Positions 49,336 to 61,354 of a DNA stretch of 64,000 nucleotides are shown here, piece by piece. Both the position numbers and the translations under genes were made by a program. Position 1 is the stretch's first letter; every line of letters begins with the position of its first letter. The notes beneath the pieces were generated by a model that had not been told where the DNA came from, did not search any database, and was given only the letters and a program-made list of their open reading frames with translations. The stretch comes from Dermatemys mawii (taxonomy: Eukaryota > Chordata > Testudines > Dermatemydidae): NCBI GenBank assembly GCA_007922305.1, contig ML677342.1:1769843-1833842 (forward strand), in the 5' to 3' direction.

Positions 49336-52195
49336 CCAATCAGACTGAAATACAACAACAGGACAGTATGTGATATTTTGATGTTTCCTCTTCTAACCAA
49401 AATGAGGAAGAAAAAGTGTAATCAAAATAAGAAAATTAATGGAGGGAAATATTATTTCAAATGTTTGAACCTTGCAAAACTGTTCAGATTTGGAGCCTGT
49501 TCTTACTTTAGCTAAACCAATCTCCATTTTTCATATACTAATATTAATTATTACTATTATTAATAATACTGTTTATTATTAATTAAAAGTATACTTAAGT
49601 GTGCTTTTCTTTATGGGTGAAATTATGATTTCTGTAAAATTCCCATGGACTCCAGTCTGGCCAGGATTTCACCTGTTATGTTTTATAGTCCAAAAACTAA
49701 GCTCTAAAGCTCTATAGTACCATGTGAATAAATATTTAGCTGGATATAAATTGATAATGATGACATCATAAAAGGTTACAGGTGCTTTAATAGATCCTTG
49801 GATTCAAAATCATAGTTACTGTAAATATTTTGATATAAATGATGCCTTTCTTAAATTATATTTCTCTTAATACTGTTATTTGTCTTATTTTTAAGACAAA
49901 GTTTTGAAAGTTAATTTATTTTCCATATAGTTTAAGTTTTGTGTGACCTTTCACCTTTCACTTTGAGCTATTGTGTTTGATTTCACATCTTTAAATCTTC
50001 TGCGCATTGATTCACACATCTAAATCTCCTGCAAAAGTAGGCTTAAAATCCATAGTTCCTGTCAGAAGGGAAACTTTACTTTTATAAAGTGTGAACAGCT
50101 GTGCAAAATACTGACTTAATGTTAGAATTAACATCGAGAACAAAAGTGGAGTTTTTTTTCTGCTAAGTCCTAACATTTTTTTAAGTTGAACCTTCGAAAG
50201 TCTGACAAGCAAACAAAGGGAGAGGAAAAGAAAGGAGGAAATTATATCTTTATGTAGCAGTAAAATAGTCAAATTTATTTCTTATTTCATTATGGATTAT
50301 GGCTTGCATTTTCCAGAGAGCATTATTTTTCTAAATGTATGCACTATGTGTTCAATTAATTATCTTTTTATTATTATTGTTTCGCTTTCCTCAATTTGTT
50401 CATCAACAGGCCAAATGGAAAAGTTAACAGAAGAGGGCAAAAAGGATTCTGAATGTGTTTTTCTAAAAAAGAGTCACAGTTAACACTGAGGGAACACATG
50501 AGTTTTTTGTAGATAGAATTTAGCTTAAACTGTTTACAGTCTGAGACATATTCTTATGAAACAAATACAAAGAATAATCTGAGATTGGACAAAAGGATCT
50601 GAAGGGGAAGCCAGAACCTTCTTCTATGGATCTCAAAGGAAAATGAAGTGTTGAATTATCCCAATCCTAATATTTATTTTTAATGTCTATTTTTTATGTT
50701 TGCAGTCACATTTCTAATTAGCTCTCCTTTAGATGCTCTTTTCATGTACATTTTTCAGTGTTCCCTTCCCAAAATAAACAGATTACTGGAGGACCAAAGG
50801 AAATCTCCTCACAAAATATTGGAAGAAATGTTATGTACATTGGAAGCAAATTCTAATGACATGTAGAAGATATATCTTTAGGGCAACATCAGTGTGATTA
50901 ACCCAGTTTATGAGTTCAACACAACACATAGAACCCCTTTTTATTACCACCATTAATTACATGATAGTCACATGGAGAAAATTACACAGGTGCAACTAAC
51001 CAGTGAAAGAGTCAGAGACTGGAATAATTATTCCCTCTTTTCTTTACATTTTCTTTGCCCTCCCCAAACAGCCTTCCCTCTAAAAATTGCCCTCCATCAC
51101 AATACCTTTAGAATTTTAATCTCCTACTTGTTTCTCCTGTTTATTTTTCTTTTCTGACTGTAAACATACTGATACACTTCAAAAGTCTTTCAGGTGGTAA
51201 GAGAGGCATTAATGTTGCTTTATGTGGGCAAGCAATGGATAAGAAAACTAAATGGCTGTGGTAGCTCTAAGACATCAGTGATGTTGCACAGGCACATGAA
51301 GCAGAATACAAATACAGCTAAACAATTTGGCGCAAATGCAAGCCAAGGGCAAGCCCAAGAAGCAGAGAAAGGCAATAGGTTTCCCTGCTCTCCTGCAAAA
51401 CAACATGCCTCAAGGAGAAACATCTCCTTGAAAAGAACTGGATGTATCTAAAGGAGTAATCGATGGAGTTTAGCATTCCTTTTATAGTTTCTGCAGGCTT
51501 GTGATGTGTTCAATAAAATAAAAGTAATTGATATCTCTGGTTGACTTTGTGTGCAAGACCAGAGGCTTTCACAGAAAATGAGTGAAGATGAAGTTTTAGA
51601 AAGTTTTTATATCATGACCTGGATCAACTAGATAAAAGTATGTATTATGCTGTTATATGCATGTAGGATAAATGCTTATCTACCACCACGCAAAGTATTT
51701 AACACTTAAAGTAAACATGGAAAAATGTATCTAAAATTGTCTACTATGACATTATCCAGGGTACAGTCTGGAACAATGGACAGTTGTGTCTCCTTGATTC
51801 TCCTACCCGGGGTACCTTTTACCCTGCTTCACTGTGAGAATAACCACTCCTGGTTTGTTCACACACAGTCTCCAGCATGAAAATCCCTCCTAGATATACT
51901 TTATGAGCATGCCAGCCACCATGAATTACACTGCAGGGCAACACCAACAAACTGCCAGTCCCAGACTTACCCCAGGAAAGGTGCATCTTTTACTGCCCAC
52001 CTCCCACCACGACAATTTGAGTTCATGTAAAGTCCATCATTTATTAACAGAAAATGATATGCACAAATCTTGTTATCCCAAATGAAGTTTCCCAAGCACT
52101 TCAGGCCAAACATACTGGTTTAGATAAAGCTATTAAACACAATTATTAACTACAGAAAGATAGAGTTTAGCTGACTTTGAGGTAAACTCTGATTG
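49336..52195. other. unassigned AT-rich sequence, no gene seen
   Basis: One degraded palindrome-family copy is at about 49610-49676 (GAAATTATGATTTCTGT ... GGCCAGGATTTCACC). No exon or other repeat recognised. Opposing frames of 85 and 67 codons at about 51194-51451 lack motifs. Confidence 0.4.
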
Positions 52196-52430
52196 TATGA
52201 TCATAGATAGGGTCATAGCAATGTGAGATGGAAAAAATACCTTGTCACTCGCTCTATATCACTTCCAGTCAGGTTTGCTCTGAGGTCGAACCCAGAGTTA
52301 TTTGTTAGTTCTCCTGTCAGATCTAATTCTCAATGTTGCAAATGATGAGTCATCAGCTACTTCCCTTGGAAAACTACTCCACAGTCCAGTGGCTCTTGTG
52401 ATGCTCGATGGGCCATACATGGTTTATATT
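52196..52430 (-). mobile_element. probable old CR1-like fragment, minus orientation
   Basis: TACTTCCCTTGGAAAACTAC and TCCACAGTCCAGTGGCTC resemble the reverse strand of CR1 ORF2 near its 3' end (acttcccttgg...attccacagtct). The opening ATCATAGATAGGGTCATAGC could be the tail. Strongly degraded. Confidence 0.45.
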
Positions 52431-52527
52431 AGAATTTTAGGTAGAGTGTGTGCCCTCCTAGCTTGAAAACCCACCATAATCACATACCTAAATTCCTTCT
52501 CCCCATCCCCGAACCCAAAATTAAAGG

Positions 52528-52552
52528 CGACGGGGGGGTGGGGGGAAGGGTA
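52528..52552. other. G-rich run, possible G-quadruplex
   Basis: ACGGGGGGGTGGGGGGAAGGG contains at least four runs of three G within 20 bases. It stands out from AT-rich surroundings. Confidence 0.4.
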
Positions 52553-52767
52553 GCTGCTTCTTTTTGTACTACATGGCACTCCAGCTGATCTCAGGTAGAT
52601 GGGTTGTCACTGCCCTGTATCTCGAAAACAAACCAGAGATCTTATACAGTTGTAATTTTACAAGATGCTGCTTGCATTCCATCCGAGATCAGAACTGAGT
52701 CTTTAGTTCACAATCTTCACTTAAGGTAATTCATGAGATGTCTATATATACACACTATACGTCCGGG

Positions 52768-52806
52768 TGTGCGCGCATGCACTGCACACACACACAGACA
52801 CACACA
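52768..52806. repeat. alternating purine-pyrimidine tract with (CA)n
   Basis: GTGTGCGCGCATGCACTG is followed by a CA run to about 52806, giving nearly 40 bases of alternating purine-pyrimidine. Confidence 0.75.
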
Positions 52807-55800
52807 ATGTATTGAAAATTGTTTTTGGACAATGTCCATTGTACTGATTGATCATTTCAGAGTATCTTTTTTTATGTACAGATTACATCAGGAGACACTC
52901 AGAACATATTAGAGACAAGAGTTCCTTTATGCAGCCTGTTCCCCTCTGAATTTTTATCAGTGGAAAAGCTGCAGGCAACGAAAACAAGATAGCCTGTGAC
53001 TGTTTGATTTTCACTTGAGACGAAGCTTAGACCATATCCAGAAAAATAAATTCTCAAACCTTGATGGCACAAATTTTCCCTGGGAAGATGATGCATAGTA
53101 ATTTTTGAAGTGGATAATAAATATTCTCTGTTACTAATGCATTCCATTTTATTAGCTAGATCAATATTGCTGTAATTTCCAGCCATTAGCATCTCATTGC
53201 TGTATAGTTCACACAAATATTTACATTAACACTGATCAAAATTGCAACAGTGTGTATTAAAATTTGAATGACAAATAATCAGAATTTTCTGTTTCTACTG
53301 CCTCCAGTTATTTGTGACCCCAGATATGAAGTTCAATTTTACACTTAATAGCACAATTATGTAAATCTGTAATTCTAACACTGAATTACAGCTGGTAATG
53401 ATCAATAATTATATTTATGTATGATGTGAACTTAATACTGCCACCATAGATTAATGTAAACAACAAAATTATTTCTGCAGTCAAGAGCTAACAAATCATC
53501 ATAAACAAAGAGAATTAAAACACTCTCCTCAGAGCTTAATTCCTTCAGCATAGTAAAGAGATTTTTTATTTCCAATGAATGTAAAAAGCACTGATTAAAG
53601 AAAACAACATCTCTACAAAACTTTTATAATAGCTGAATCTTTACTACACTTTTTTAAAAAAAATCTTTGAAATGGAGTTCGACAGAAAGAAAAATCTCTC
53701 TGAAAAAATCTGGATAATAATTGTATTAGAGGATTTCTGGGGAAAAATAACCCCTGAGGAAAAAGCAGATTAAAAAAATAAAATAAAATAGAGCATGGGA
53801 TAATCAAACACATCCAATATTTCATAACTTCTAAGCTCTCTGCCTTTAAAAGTTCACTCACCTTAATATTGCTCTCTGTTGAAAAACACAATAGGGAACT
53901 GTACAGTGGAAGACAGTAAGCCTTGAAGTAACTCTGTTGGCTTTCATGGCATTACACCATGAACGAATTTGGTACCATACACAGAACTGTTCTTTGAAAA
54001 CTGAGACACTGAAATTCAGAAACTGTTCTTTCAAAGAAACAGCTCTGATGTTTTTCCATTATATCCTTAAAATATGAAGCTAATTCATACCTGTTTCTGC
54101 ATGAGTGTGCTAGAGTAAGCAAGGTGCAGGGAATCCCTTCTCCTGAACCAATCCTGTGCAAGAAGACACCATAATGAGGCTTTACGTATCCCAAAGCACT
54201 CAGAGGATTTGCCAGTGTTGAGCACCTCAGAGATGTGTTGGGGTTGGATGGCAACCAGGACCTTGGCTTCTCTGCATATTAGCTAGCACTATCACTTCAA
54301 TCTGAGTGCATGTTACCTCTTTCCACAAGTTCATCCAGTGCACTTGGAAGCATCTCTCCAGACATGTTGGTTGGTGCCTTCACTCCCCACTTTCAGACTA
54401 GGTTCAGAACTTTGGAATCATAGAAGAGCCCATTAAAAAGGATGTCAGTGACTTTGATAAGCCCAGAAAGCAGAAAATGAGGAAGAATGGTCTCAATAAA
54501 TGTAGAACCATTATTAGGTGGATATGGTATCTGGATTGAGTTCAAGGGCTTAATTTTCACAAATGGGGCACAATAGTAACATAGAGAATGTATATAGAGA
54601 GTTGTACTTGGAGACCCACACTGGGGCATGAAATTACCATGCCTATTTTGAGCATGGACAAATATTTTTTGAGTGTGCAAACTGGGCTCTTTTTTTTTTT
54701 ATTTGTCCCAGTATCTCTTACACCCAGGGCCTGATCCAAAACCCACAAGTGACTTCATTGGGGTTTGGACCAGGCCCTTAAATCATATTCCCTAACAATT
54801 CCTTCCTTTAAATACATTATTTTTTCTATTTATTTATTTTATTTATTATTTTTGTCACAGCTGGGTTTCTGTAAAAAGTGTACACTCAGCTGAATTTGGC
54901 TGAAAACCTTTGCTTACAGGCCTGAAATAAATAAGGCCATTAGTACAGCACGAGGCATATTCTACAAAGCGCAAAAGGAACATCAGTTGAATGGAGAGTG
55001 AATGCCTATTGCTTGAGAATAGATTTTGTTGAGTTTTTAGAAAACACATAGCAAAGAATGGGAGAGCATGTCATTATGTTAATTCTGTCAAATAATTTCA
55101 GTGGTAGTGGCCGTCTAGTTGGCACTTGAACAACTGAAGAAAGCTGCCAAGTTTACTATTGTTTTTTGGTTTGTAATCAGACAGTACCATATAGTGGGAG
55201 GATGCTTGGCACACAGCTTTTGATTTCATTTTTTAATCAGTTAATTTCTGCAAGATGTTGCAGAGATGACAAGATTAAGAACTGAGTTTGCAAAGATTTT
55301 TAAATGTCTGGACTAGTGGGGAGAATTCAGCAGCTATAAAATTGTTTAGACAATGTAGGTATGTGATCTTGAAAAATTTAAATGTCACATTTTTTAAAAA
55401 TGTTACAGCCTTTCATTCCATTTTTCTTTTCACTTTCCCTCCTTCTTCTTCGTAATGTTTCCATTTACATTAATTTTTGGTTCAGGACAGCTCTTGGTAA
55501 ATCGCAGTAAATTGTTTGAAGAAAACTAGCCCTAAAACTAATCAAATTGTGAACCATGAAGAACAAAAACCTAAACTAAATTTGATTCTGAACCCAGAGA
55601 AACAACTTCTAAAACCTAAATCAAGTCTTAAAACATTTACCTAAAAATACTGAAAATAATTGTAATCTAACACAGAGCCTTCCAGATAAACTTAAAGCAG
55701 ACACTAAACTTATAAGAAGAAAGGCATCCTATAGAAAAAATGAAAAAAAAGACAGAATGAAGTTTTGAGTGGAAGTCTCTACAATGCTTTATTAACCTGC

Positions 55801-56930
55801 ATTAGTGTACTAATTCCTAATATAACTGATGCACCTCTAATAGCATCTCTCTAACATTGTTTTGTGTTTAGGGTGCAATTATCTGTTCCCGGCTGCATAG
55901 CCACAGAAGGCCCTACATTTCCATTATGTCAGGCTCCCCAAAAGTAAGGTCAATACAAAGCAGCAGTGCAATTCCCCCGCACACCATGTATGGGAGCTCC
56001 ACAGCAAATTTCTAAAGAAAGATAATACCCTTCCACAGGAGTAGGAAAAGAAGAGCAGTAGGTCTACAAACTGTGTGAATCAAAAGAGCATATAAGTGTG
56101 GAGACGCAGGCCAGGTCTGCTACACCCTTACACCAGATAGCAGCAACTATGGTACTGCTTTGAAGCTTGTAACCTTTGATTCATGTGTTCTCAATTGGTA
56201 GCTTAAAAATCAGGAATAAAACCAAACTGAATATTTTAAGGTTCAAGCCTCCAGGGCAGTTACAAATAATTTCATTTAGTGGAGGACTGTGAATGACGCA
56301 GCAAGAGATAAAATTAAAGACTTTATTTAATATAAAATAGTTAGTAAAGCAAACAGGCATTACAATATAACCATACACTGCATTTTTACTCACATTCTAA
56401 GACAAAATGATGCATTTAGGGGTAATTGGTCCTTGGATGAGAAGAAATGGTACAATCCTTTCTCTAGTAATAACTGGCAGATGGGCATACCTAATTTAAA
56501 TTAGCCTTCTATCATTTTAATAATTATAACAACACTCCCTTAATTAAATAGTATTAAATTTGCCTTTTAAAGTATCTACATTTCCAATATATAATTAAAT
56601 ACCTTCTACCCCTTCATTGGCTAATTAGCATTAAGTATTTTCTTAATTAAGGTCAAAGTAAATGCCATACCAATATAGATAGTCTTCTCCCAAAATATAA
56701 ATATTACATCCAAAACTCCTGTCTATTGACTATTGTCATGCCTACTTTTAGGAAATAGAATTTTGGACCTACTTACATTTCAACATATTTCTATATAACA
56801 TAAGCAAACATCACCTTTTTAGGATACAATTATTACAACAGGATGGAACTGGAGATCCATATATTAGACATGTAAATTTATGATGGCCTGATTTTCAGAC
56901 AGACTGTTCCAGCTGAAGTTCCAGTACAGA
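52807..56930. other. unassigned AT-rich sequence, candidate frames only
   Basis: Holds minus-strand frames of 105, 92, 100 and 95 codons (52899-53216, 53613-53891, 53952-54254, 54393-54680) without recognised motifs. A palindrome-family copy with clear arms, GGGCCTGATCCAAAACCC and GGGGTTTGGACCAGGCCC, is at 54729-54779. A T/A-rich (TTTA)n-like tract lies at about 54817-54853. Confidence 0.4.
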
Positions 56931-57006
56931 ATCACAGAATATTAGGGTTGGAAGAGACCTCAGGAGGTCATCTAGTCCAATTCCCTGCTCAAAGCATGAG
57001 CACTCA
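56931..57006 (-). mobile_element. CR1 LINE 3' end, minus orientation
   Basis: GAATCACAGAATATTAGGGT, TGGAAGAGACCTCAGGAGGT and CATCTAGTCCAATTCCCTGC are the classic reverse-strand CR1 3' end of birds, crocodilians and turtles. Only the last 75 bases are present. Confidence 0.9.
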
Positions 57007-57014
57007 CCACTGTT

Positions 57015-57125
57015 GTTTGGTTAATAAAGCTTTAAAACTTAGTCACTTGGTGTGCTCCTTCATCTCTGCCCCTAACAAGCCTCAGCCTGATCACCTGAGG
57101 TCCCAGGCAGACTGGTAACATAAAT
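57015..57125 (+). repeat. possible LTR R/U5 fragment
   Basis: GGTTAATAAAGCTTTAAAAC followed by GGTGTGCTCCTTCATCTCTG and then a C-rich stretch resembles a polyadenylation signal and downstream part of an LTR. No ends or target duplication found. Confidence 0.3.
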
Positions 57126-58213
57126 CTGTCACATTTTTCCATATGTCCTAATGTAGGATAAAGGCCAAGGAAAAAAAACAAGTTCTGACTGTGCCAAGCA
57201 AATAAGGTTTTGCCAATAGTAGCGTAAAAGACAGTCAAACTAAAGCTAAAATATTTGAGAATATATACTGATGAAGAATTAATGCTAACCTAGAGACTAT
57301 CATGAAAATATCATGACCATATGATAAACAGGAACTACAGAGATTCCTGAGAGGTTGTCTATTTTCCGTATCTGCCATCTATGCCCACAAGAACTAAACT
57401 ACTTAGCCAAAAATCTGATTGGCAACATAACATGTCCCCCACTAAAACAGAAAGGATAAAGCAATCATTTAGCTTTTAGTTTGCATTATTTGATTAAAAA
57501 ACAACAGCATTCAAACTGCCTCCAAGTATACAGTAGGTGCTGCTTTATTACAGGATACTGATCCAATTGCTTTCTGCTTCCAGATAACAATTCAAACTGA
57601 AAATAAATGCTATATCAAAATAGGTGGAGGTATGATAGGAGAGCATGGGAGGAGTGAACATCAGGGAATATTTCTTCCAACCAAACATGATAAAGATTTT
57701 TAGTGTATCAGCTTAATTCACACCTGTAGGTACCACATTAATGAAAGGCACCATTAACATTCATCAGATTAACTCTCCAAATATTAAAGATCCTCAAATT
57801 GCTCATTACCACAGGACAGTCTGTAGTGGATTTATGTTGCCCAGAACCCTGGCAAAGTTTAGAACAGCCCATGGACTGCTCTAAACTCCACCAGCTGCTA
57901 ATATTCCTTAAGGGGTTTTCCCCCCATCTAGGGACAGCTGAAGCACAAAACTTTGGCCACATCCTCACTGGCCTCCCTAGGGCTGCTTGGGACTCCCCTA
58001 CACTGGAAGAATCCCTGTTTGGTGAGAAAGAGGCAGTTTGCATTCTCTTGCTGCATCCTAAATGTCACAAACTGAGCAGAATGGAGTAGATATTCTGGCC
58101 TCTATTATATATGATATTTGAGCATGAAAGGTGTCACCAATAACTTTGACATACATCATTTGTGATAATATAATAACTGATTGTCAAATTTCAGAGACAT
58201 TTCCTAGAGATTA
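57126..58213. other. unassigned sequence, GC-richer patch
   Basis: The patch at about 57815-58085 is GC-richer and has open frames of 96 and 101 codons on opposite strands. An inverted pair, AGTTTAGAACAGCCCATGG and CCATGGACTGCTCTAAACT-like, lies at about 57857-57888. It may be an unclassified repeat. Confidence 0.35.
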
Positions 58214-58845
58214 TTGGGGGGAACCTCTAAAATAGAAAGACTGGTGTTGAGATTACAGAGGTACCATTTAACTCTAAGCCACATGCTGAATAGTACATTA
58301 ATTGTGGCAGATGCAGTATCTAGGACACATTTACCAGAAGCAGAGATTAATGTGGTTCATGATATAGAATACAAGTGCACATGCTTACTGAAAATTTTCC
58401 AACCTCTTCTGATAAATTACTGAAACAGATACAGGAAACTTGTGAAGATGCAGAACTACAAGTATTGAAAAGGATGATACTTGAGGGCTAGCCAGAGGCA
58501 AAGAGAGAATTCGCATTCCTGAGTTCATTATTATTGGTCTGATTTTGATGATTTAATGGTTGTGGGGGATGTGACTCTATGAAACATGTCACATTCATGA
58601 AGGGCATCAGGGTATGGAATTATTTAAAAGAAGAGCTAGAGAAATCATTAGCTGCTTTGGTATGAAGACACATATTACCAATATGGTTTTGAAACTATCA
58701 TTATGTTAAATGTATTGATCACTGCAGCCCAAGAACAATCATCACAACAACCCTGAAAATAATTGGCAAAATGTGTAACCTCTTAACACAATCCTTGAGA
58801 CATGGAATTCCTGATCAGGTACTCCATGATCATGGCTAAAAATAT
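58214..58845 (+). pseudogene. decayed Ty3/gypsy-like pol, RNase H end to integrase core
   Basis: The first frame (58214-58423) contains LVLRLQRYHLTL and IVADAVSRTHLPEAE, the end of the RNase H region of gypsy-type pol with its ADxLSR motif. Downstream, in other frames, HIHEGHQGMELFKRRARE (about 58589-58642) is the integrase zinc-binding start and RHGIPDQVLHDHG (58798-58836) is the block around the second catalytic Asp of the integrase core. Stops and frameshifts break the region repeatedly. Reverse transcriptase and protease are absent, so the copy is 5'-truncated. It is interrupted at 58846 by a CR1 tail. Confidence 0.75.
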
Positions 58846-58998
58846 TCATAGATTCTAAGGGTCGAAGGAACCATTCTGATCATCTAGTCTGACCTCCTGA
58901 ATAACACAGGCCATAGACCTTCTCCAAAATAATTTCTGGAGCAGATCTTTTAGAAAAGATCAAATATTGATTTTAAAATTGTCTTCGATGGAGAATCC
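58846..58998 (-). mobile_element. CR1 3' end inserted in the gypsy-like integrase
   Basis: TTCATAGATTCTAAGGGTCG, AACCATTCTGATCATCTAGT, CTGACCTCCTGAATAACACA and CAGGCCATAGACC are the reverse-strand CR1 3' end. Integrase-like sequence lies on both sides, so the CR1 came in after the gypsy-like copy was already in place. Confidence 0.8.
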
Positions 58999-59510
58999 AG
59001 CATAAAATTCGAAGCACTAGAATTTTTATTATATTACAAGTAGTTCAAAATATGCCAGGTCAAATGGAATACCAGAATGAACTGTTCAAAGCTTTGGTAC
59101 TCAAGGAAACAAGGAGAACAAATCATCATTTGTGTTCGGCAACACTTGGATATAGAAATACACTATGAGGCCAACCTGGCATCTCTCAATAAATTGCTAG
59201 TGGGTAAATATCTGAAAAAAGAAGACTGCCATTTGAAAGAAATGTATTTAACTCAAGCAACAATGGCTTTATTAAGATAATGAAAGCTCATAAAAATGAA
59301 GTATAAAATATATTATGACAGGACAGCAAAGTTGCTCTTTCCTTCTGAATGTTCGTGAGCAGGTAAAAGCATGACAAAGAGGCAAATAGAAATCTGTTCA
59401 AGTCCTGGTCAAAGAAAATGCTCCCAGAACTAACACAGTACAGCTATCTAATGACCATGAGTTCAGAAGGAATCAGAAATAAATCTTGAAGCTTCTACAA
59501 AATTAATACA
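58999..59510 (+). pseudogene. decayed gypsy-like integrase, C-terminal part
   Basis: After the CR1 tail the integrase continues: SKYARSNGIPE then a stop then TVQS (about 59045-59092), matching the YPQSNG.xER block that carries the catalytic Glu. Further down, frames with weak matches to the end of integrase (for example KSVQVLVKENAPRT and DHEFRRNQK, about 59390-59480) fit the C-terminal domain. A purine-rich AAGAAAGAGAGAGAG at about 59547-59562 could be the remains of a polypurine tract next to a 3' LTR. No working enzyme can be made. Confidence 0.65.
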
Positions 59511-60865
59511 AGTGAAATATCACTGCTTTGATGGAATACACCAACAAGAAAGAGAGAGAGTTGATGTGAATGATGACAAAACAGATCAAGTGCTTAGTAG
59601 CACATGACTGGCCCTGCATGGAAGATGCAAGGAGGATTTTTGTCTTCAGCCCTTCAAACTACCACATAACAACCAGTCATAATCTCAATTAAGAATGATG
59701 GCACCACTCCCAGATAGCTCTGCCAAAAGACTGCAGGGAGATGTGGAGGGGAAATGGGGCTATGACATGCTGCACTTTTTCAAAGAGTGGCAGATTTGCT
59801 GCCCCCTAATTGAGCACATACAAGGAGCCCTTGGAGGAATTATGACTGAGTCAGGGGCTCTGGCTTTATCCTAGTCCCTGTGAACTCTTCAAGAATGCAG
59901 GTCATGGATTAAAGCCATAATCTAGCCCAGAGTGATTAACGATGTTAGTTGGTAGAATGAGATTGCTGCCCAAACTGGCTTACTATAATTTCCTGTTTCA
60001 GTATTGTTACAATAATATACAGTGTATAAAATGTTAATGATTAGAGACATAAATACATGTGTCATTACAGGGAGTTTTTGGCATGTTAGTAAAATAATAA
60101 AATAGCAATATGGTTCCAGATCTTACTTTAGATTTGTTAGAGCTATTAGACTGATCGACAAGTGGGAGATGTCTGCTTCACTTGTGACAGAACTCTGAAA
60201 ACACAGGAGGACACAACTTGGTTGCCTTTTGAATATTAATCCAGAAGAGTCTGATTCCTTGCTTTCCTTAACACACACACTGGGGACTTACTGATTATGA
60301 TTTCTCCCTTAGCCCAACACCATCTTCTCTATCTGAAGGGCAGAGCTTCCTGTAGGTTATTCCAGTGGTTGCTGTTCTCAGAGACTTGTGATGACCAGGC
60401 ATGTCTACCAGCAAATGAACTACAACTTCATTAAATCCTTCACAAGTAAGCTCCTGACACCACTACTTCCAAGCTTCTCTTCCAAGTGTGAATTTTCAAA
60501 AAGAGTGGCATAGAGATGAGACGTTCCCTTCATATTTCCCACAAGATGAATGGAAGTTGAAGGTTTGAATCCTACAGCTTTCCTTGAAATTTTTCTGTGT
60601 GTGCCACCTAACTTACAGCCACACTGGTAGCTGATATTTACACCTACAGAAATACTTTTCAGAGGAGTATATGGGATTTTGACATGTAACTTCTATTACT
60701 TTTGTGAAAGGCAGCGAAGGTAACTAAAACCCTGGGTTTCAGTGAGCAGCTGTAACATCTAGAAGCTAGTGGTCTTAACTTGCAGACTATCCAGTAAACC
60801 ATATCGCTCTCAATTTGTGTAGATTCACAGCCACACAGTCAATGAAACTGAATCAGAAAACTCAA
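59511..60865. other. unassigned sequence, possibly 3' part of the gypsy-like copy
   Basis: A GC-richer patch at about 59690-59900 has no recognised phrase. The rest shows no exon or clear repeat. Confidence 0.35.
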
Positions 60866-60932
60866 AATCAGGGGGCTGGACTAGATGACCTCCTGAGGTC
60901 CCTTCCAACCCTGATATTCTATGAGTCTGTGA
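60866..60932 (+). mobile_element. CR1 LINE 3' end, plus orientation
   Basis: GGGGGCTGGACTAGATGACC, TCCTGAGGTCCCTTCCAACC and CTGATATTCTATGAGTCTGT are the forward CR1 3' end, including the short terminal repeat region. Only about 65 bases remain. Confidence 0.92.
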
Positions 60933-61117
60933 TCATATAACATGGCCCACCTTCCAGATAAAATCATATTTCAGGATCTCCTTTCCCAATGGATCCTATT
61001 TAGAAATAGTTGTGACAATTCAAGTTTCACTTAATAACTAACACAATCCCACATAGCAACCCAACTGAAAATGAGACAAACTGGCCCAATGACTCTTTTT
61101 AACAGAAATTTGATTAA

Positions 61118-61145
<28 letters not shown>
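61118..61145. repeat. (TC)n microsatellite
   Basis: An uninterrupted CT dinucleotide run of about 28 bases. Confidence 0.9.
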
Positions 61146-61149
<4 letters not shown>

Positions 61150-61354
61150 CTCTGCTAGTTTTTCTAGCTGCTGATCCTCCAGTGACCCTAAAGGTCAAAA
61201 CTTAACCCTTTAAAATGTGTTTTAAAGAAGGTAATTCTTCAGTTCTTAAGGTCCATCCTCTAGAGCTTCTTGACTGTCTAGAACTGACGCTAGTCCGCCA
61301 CTAGGCTTGAACCTTCCCTTCTTTGCCCATTGTTCATATTCAGTTGTGGGACGC

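Noticed and set aside
57738..58089. Opposite-strand frames of 101 and 96 codons
   Set aside because: The two frames overlap on opposite strands in a GC-richer patch that looks like an unclassified repeat; no motif.
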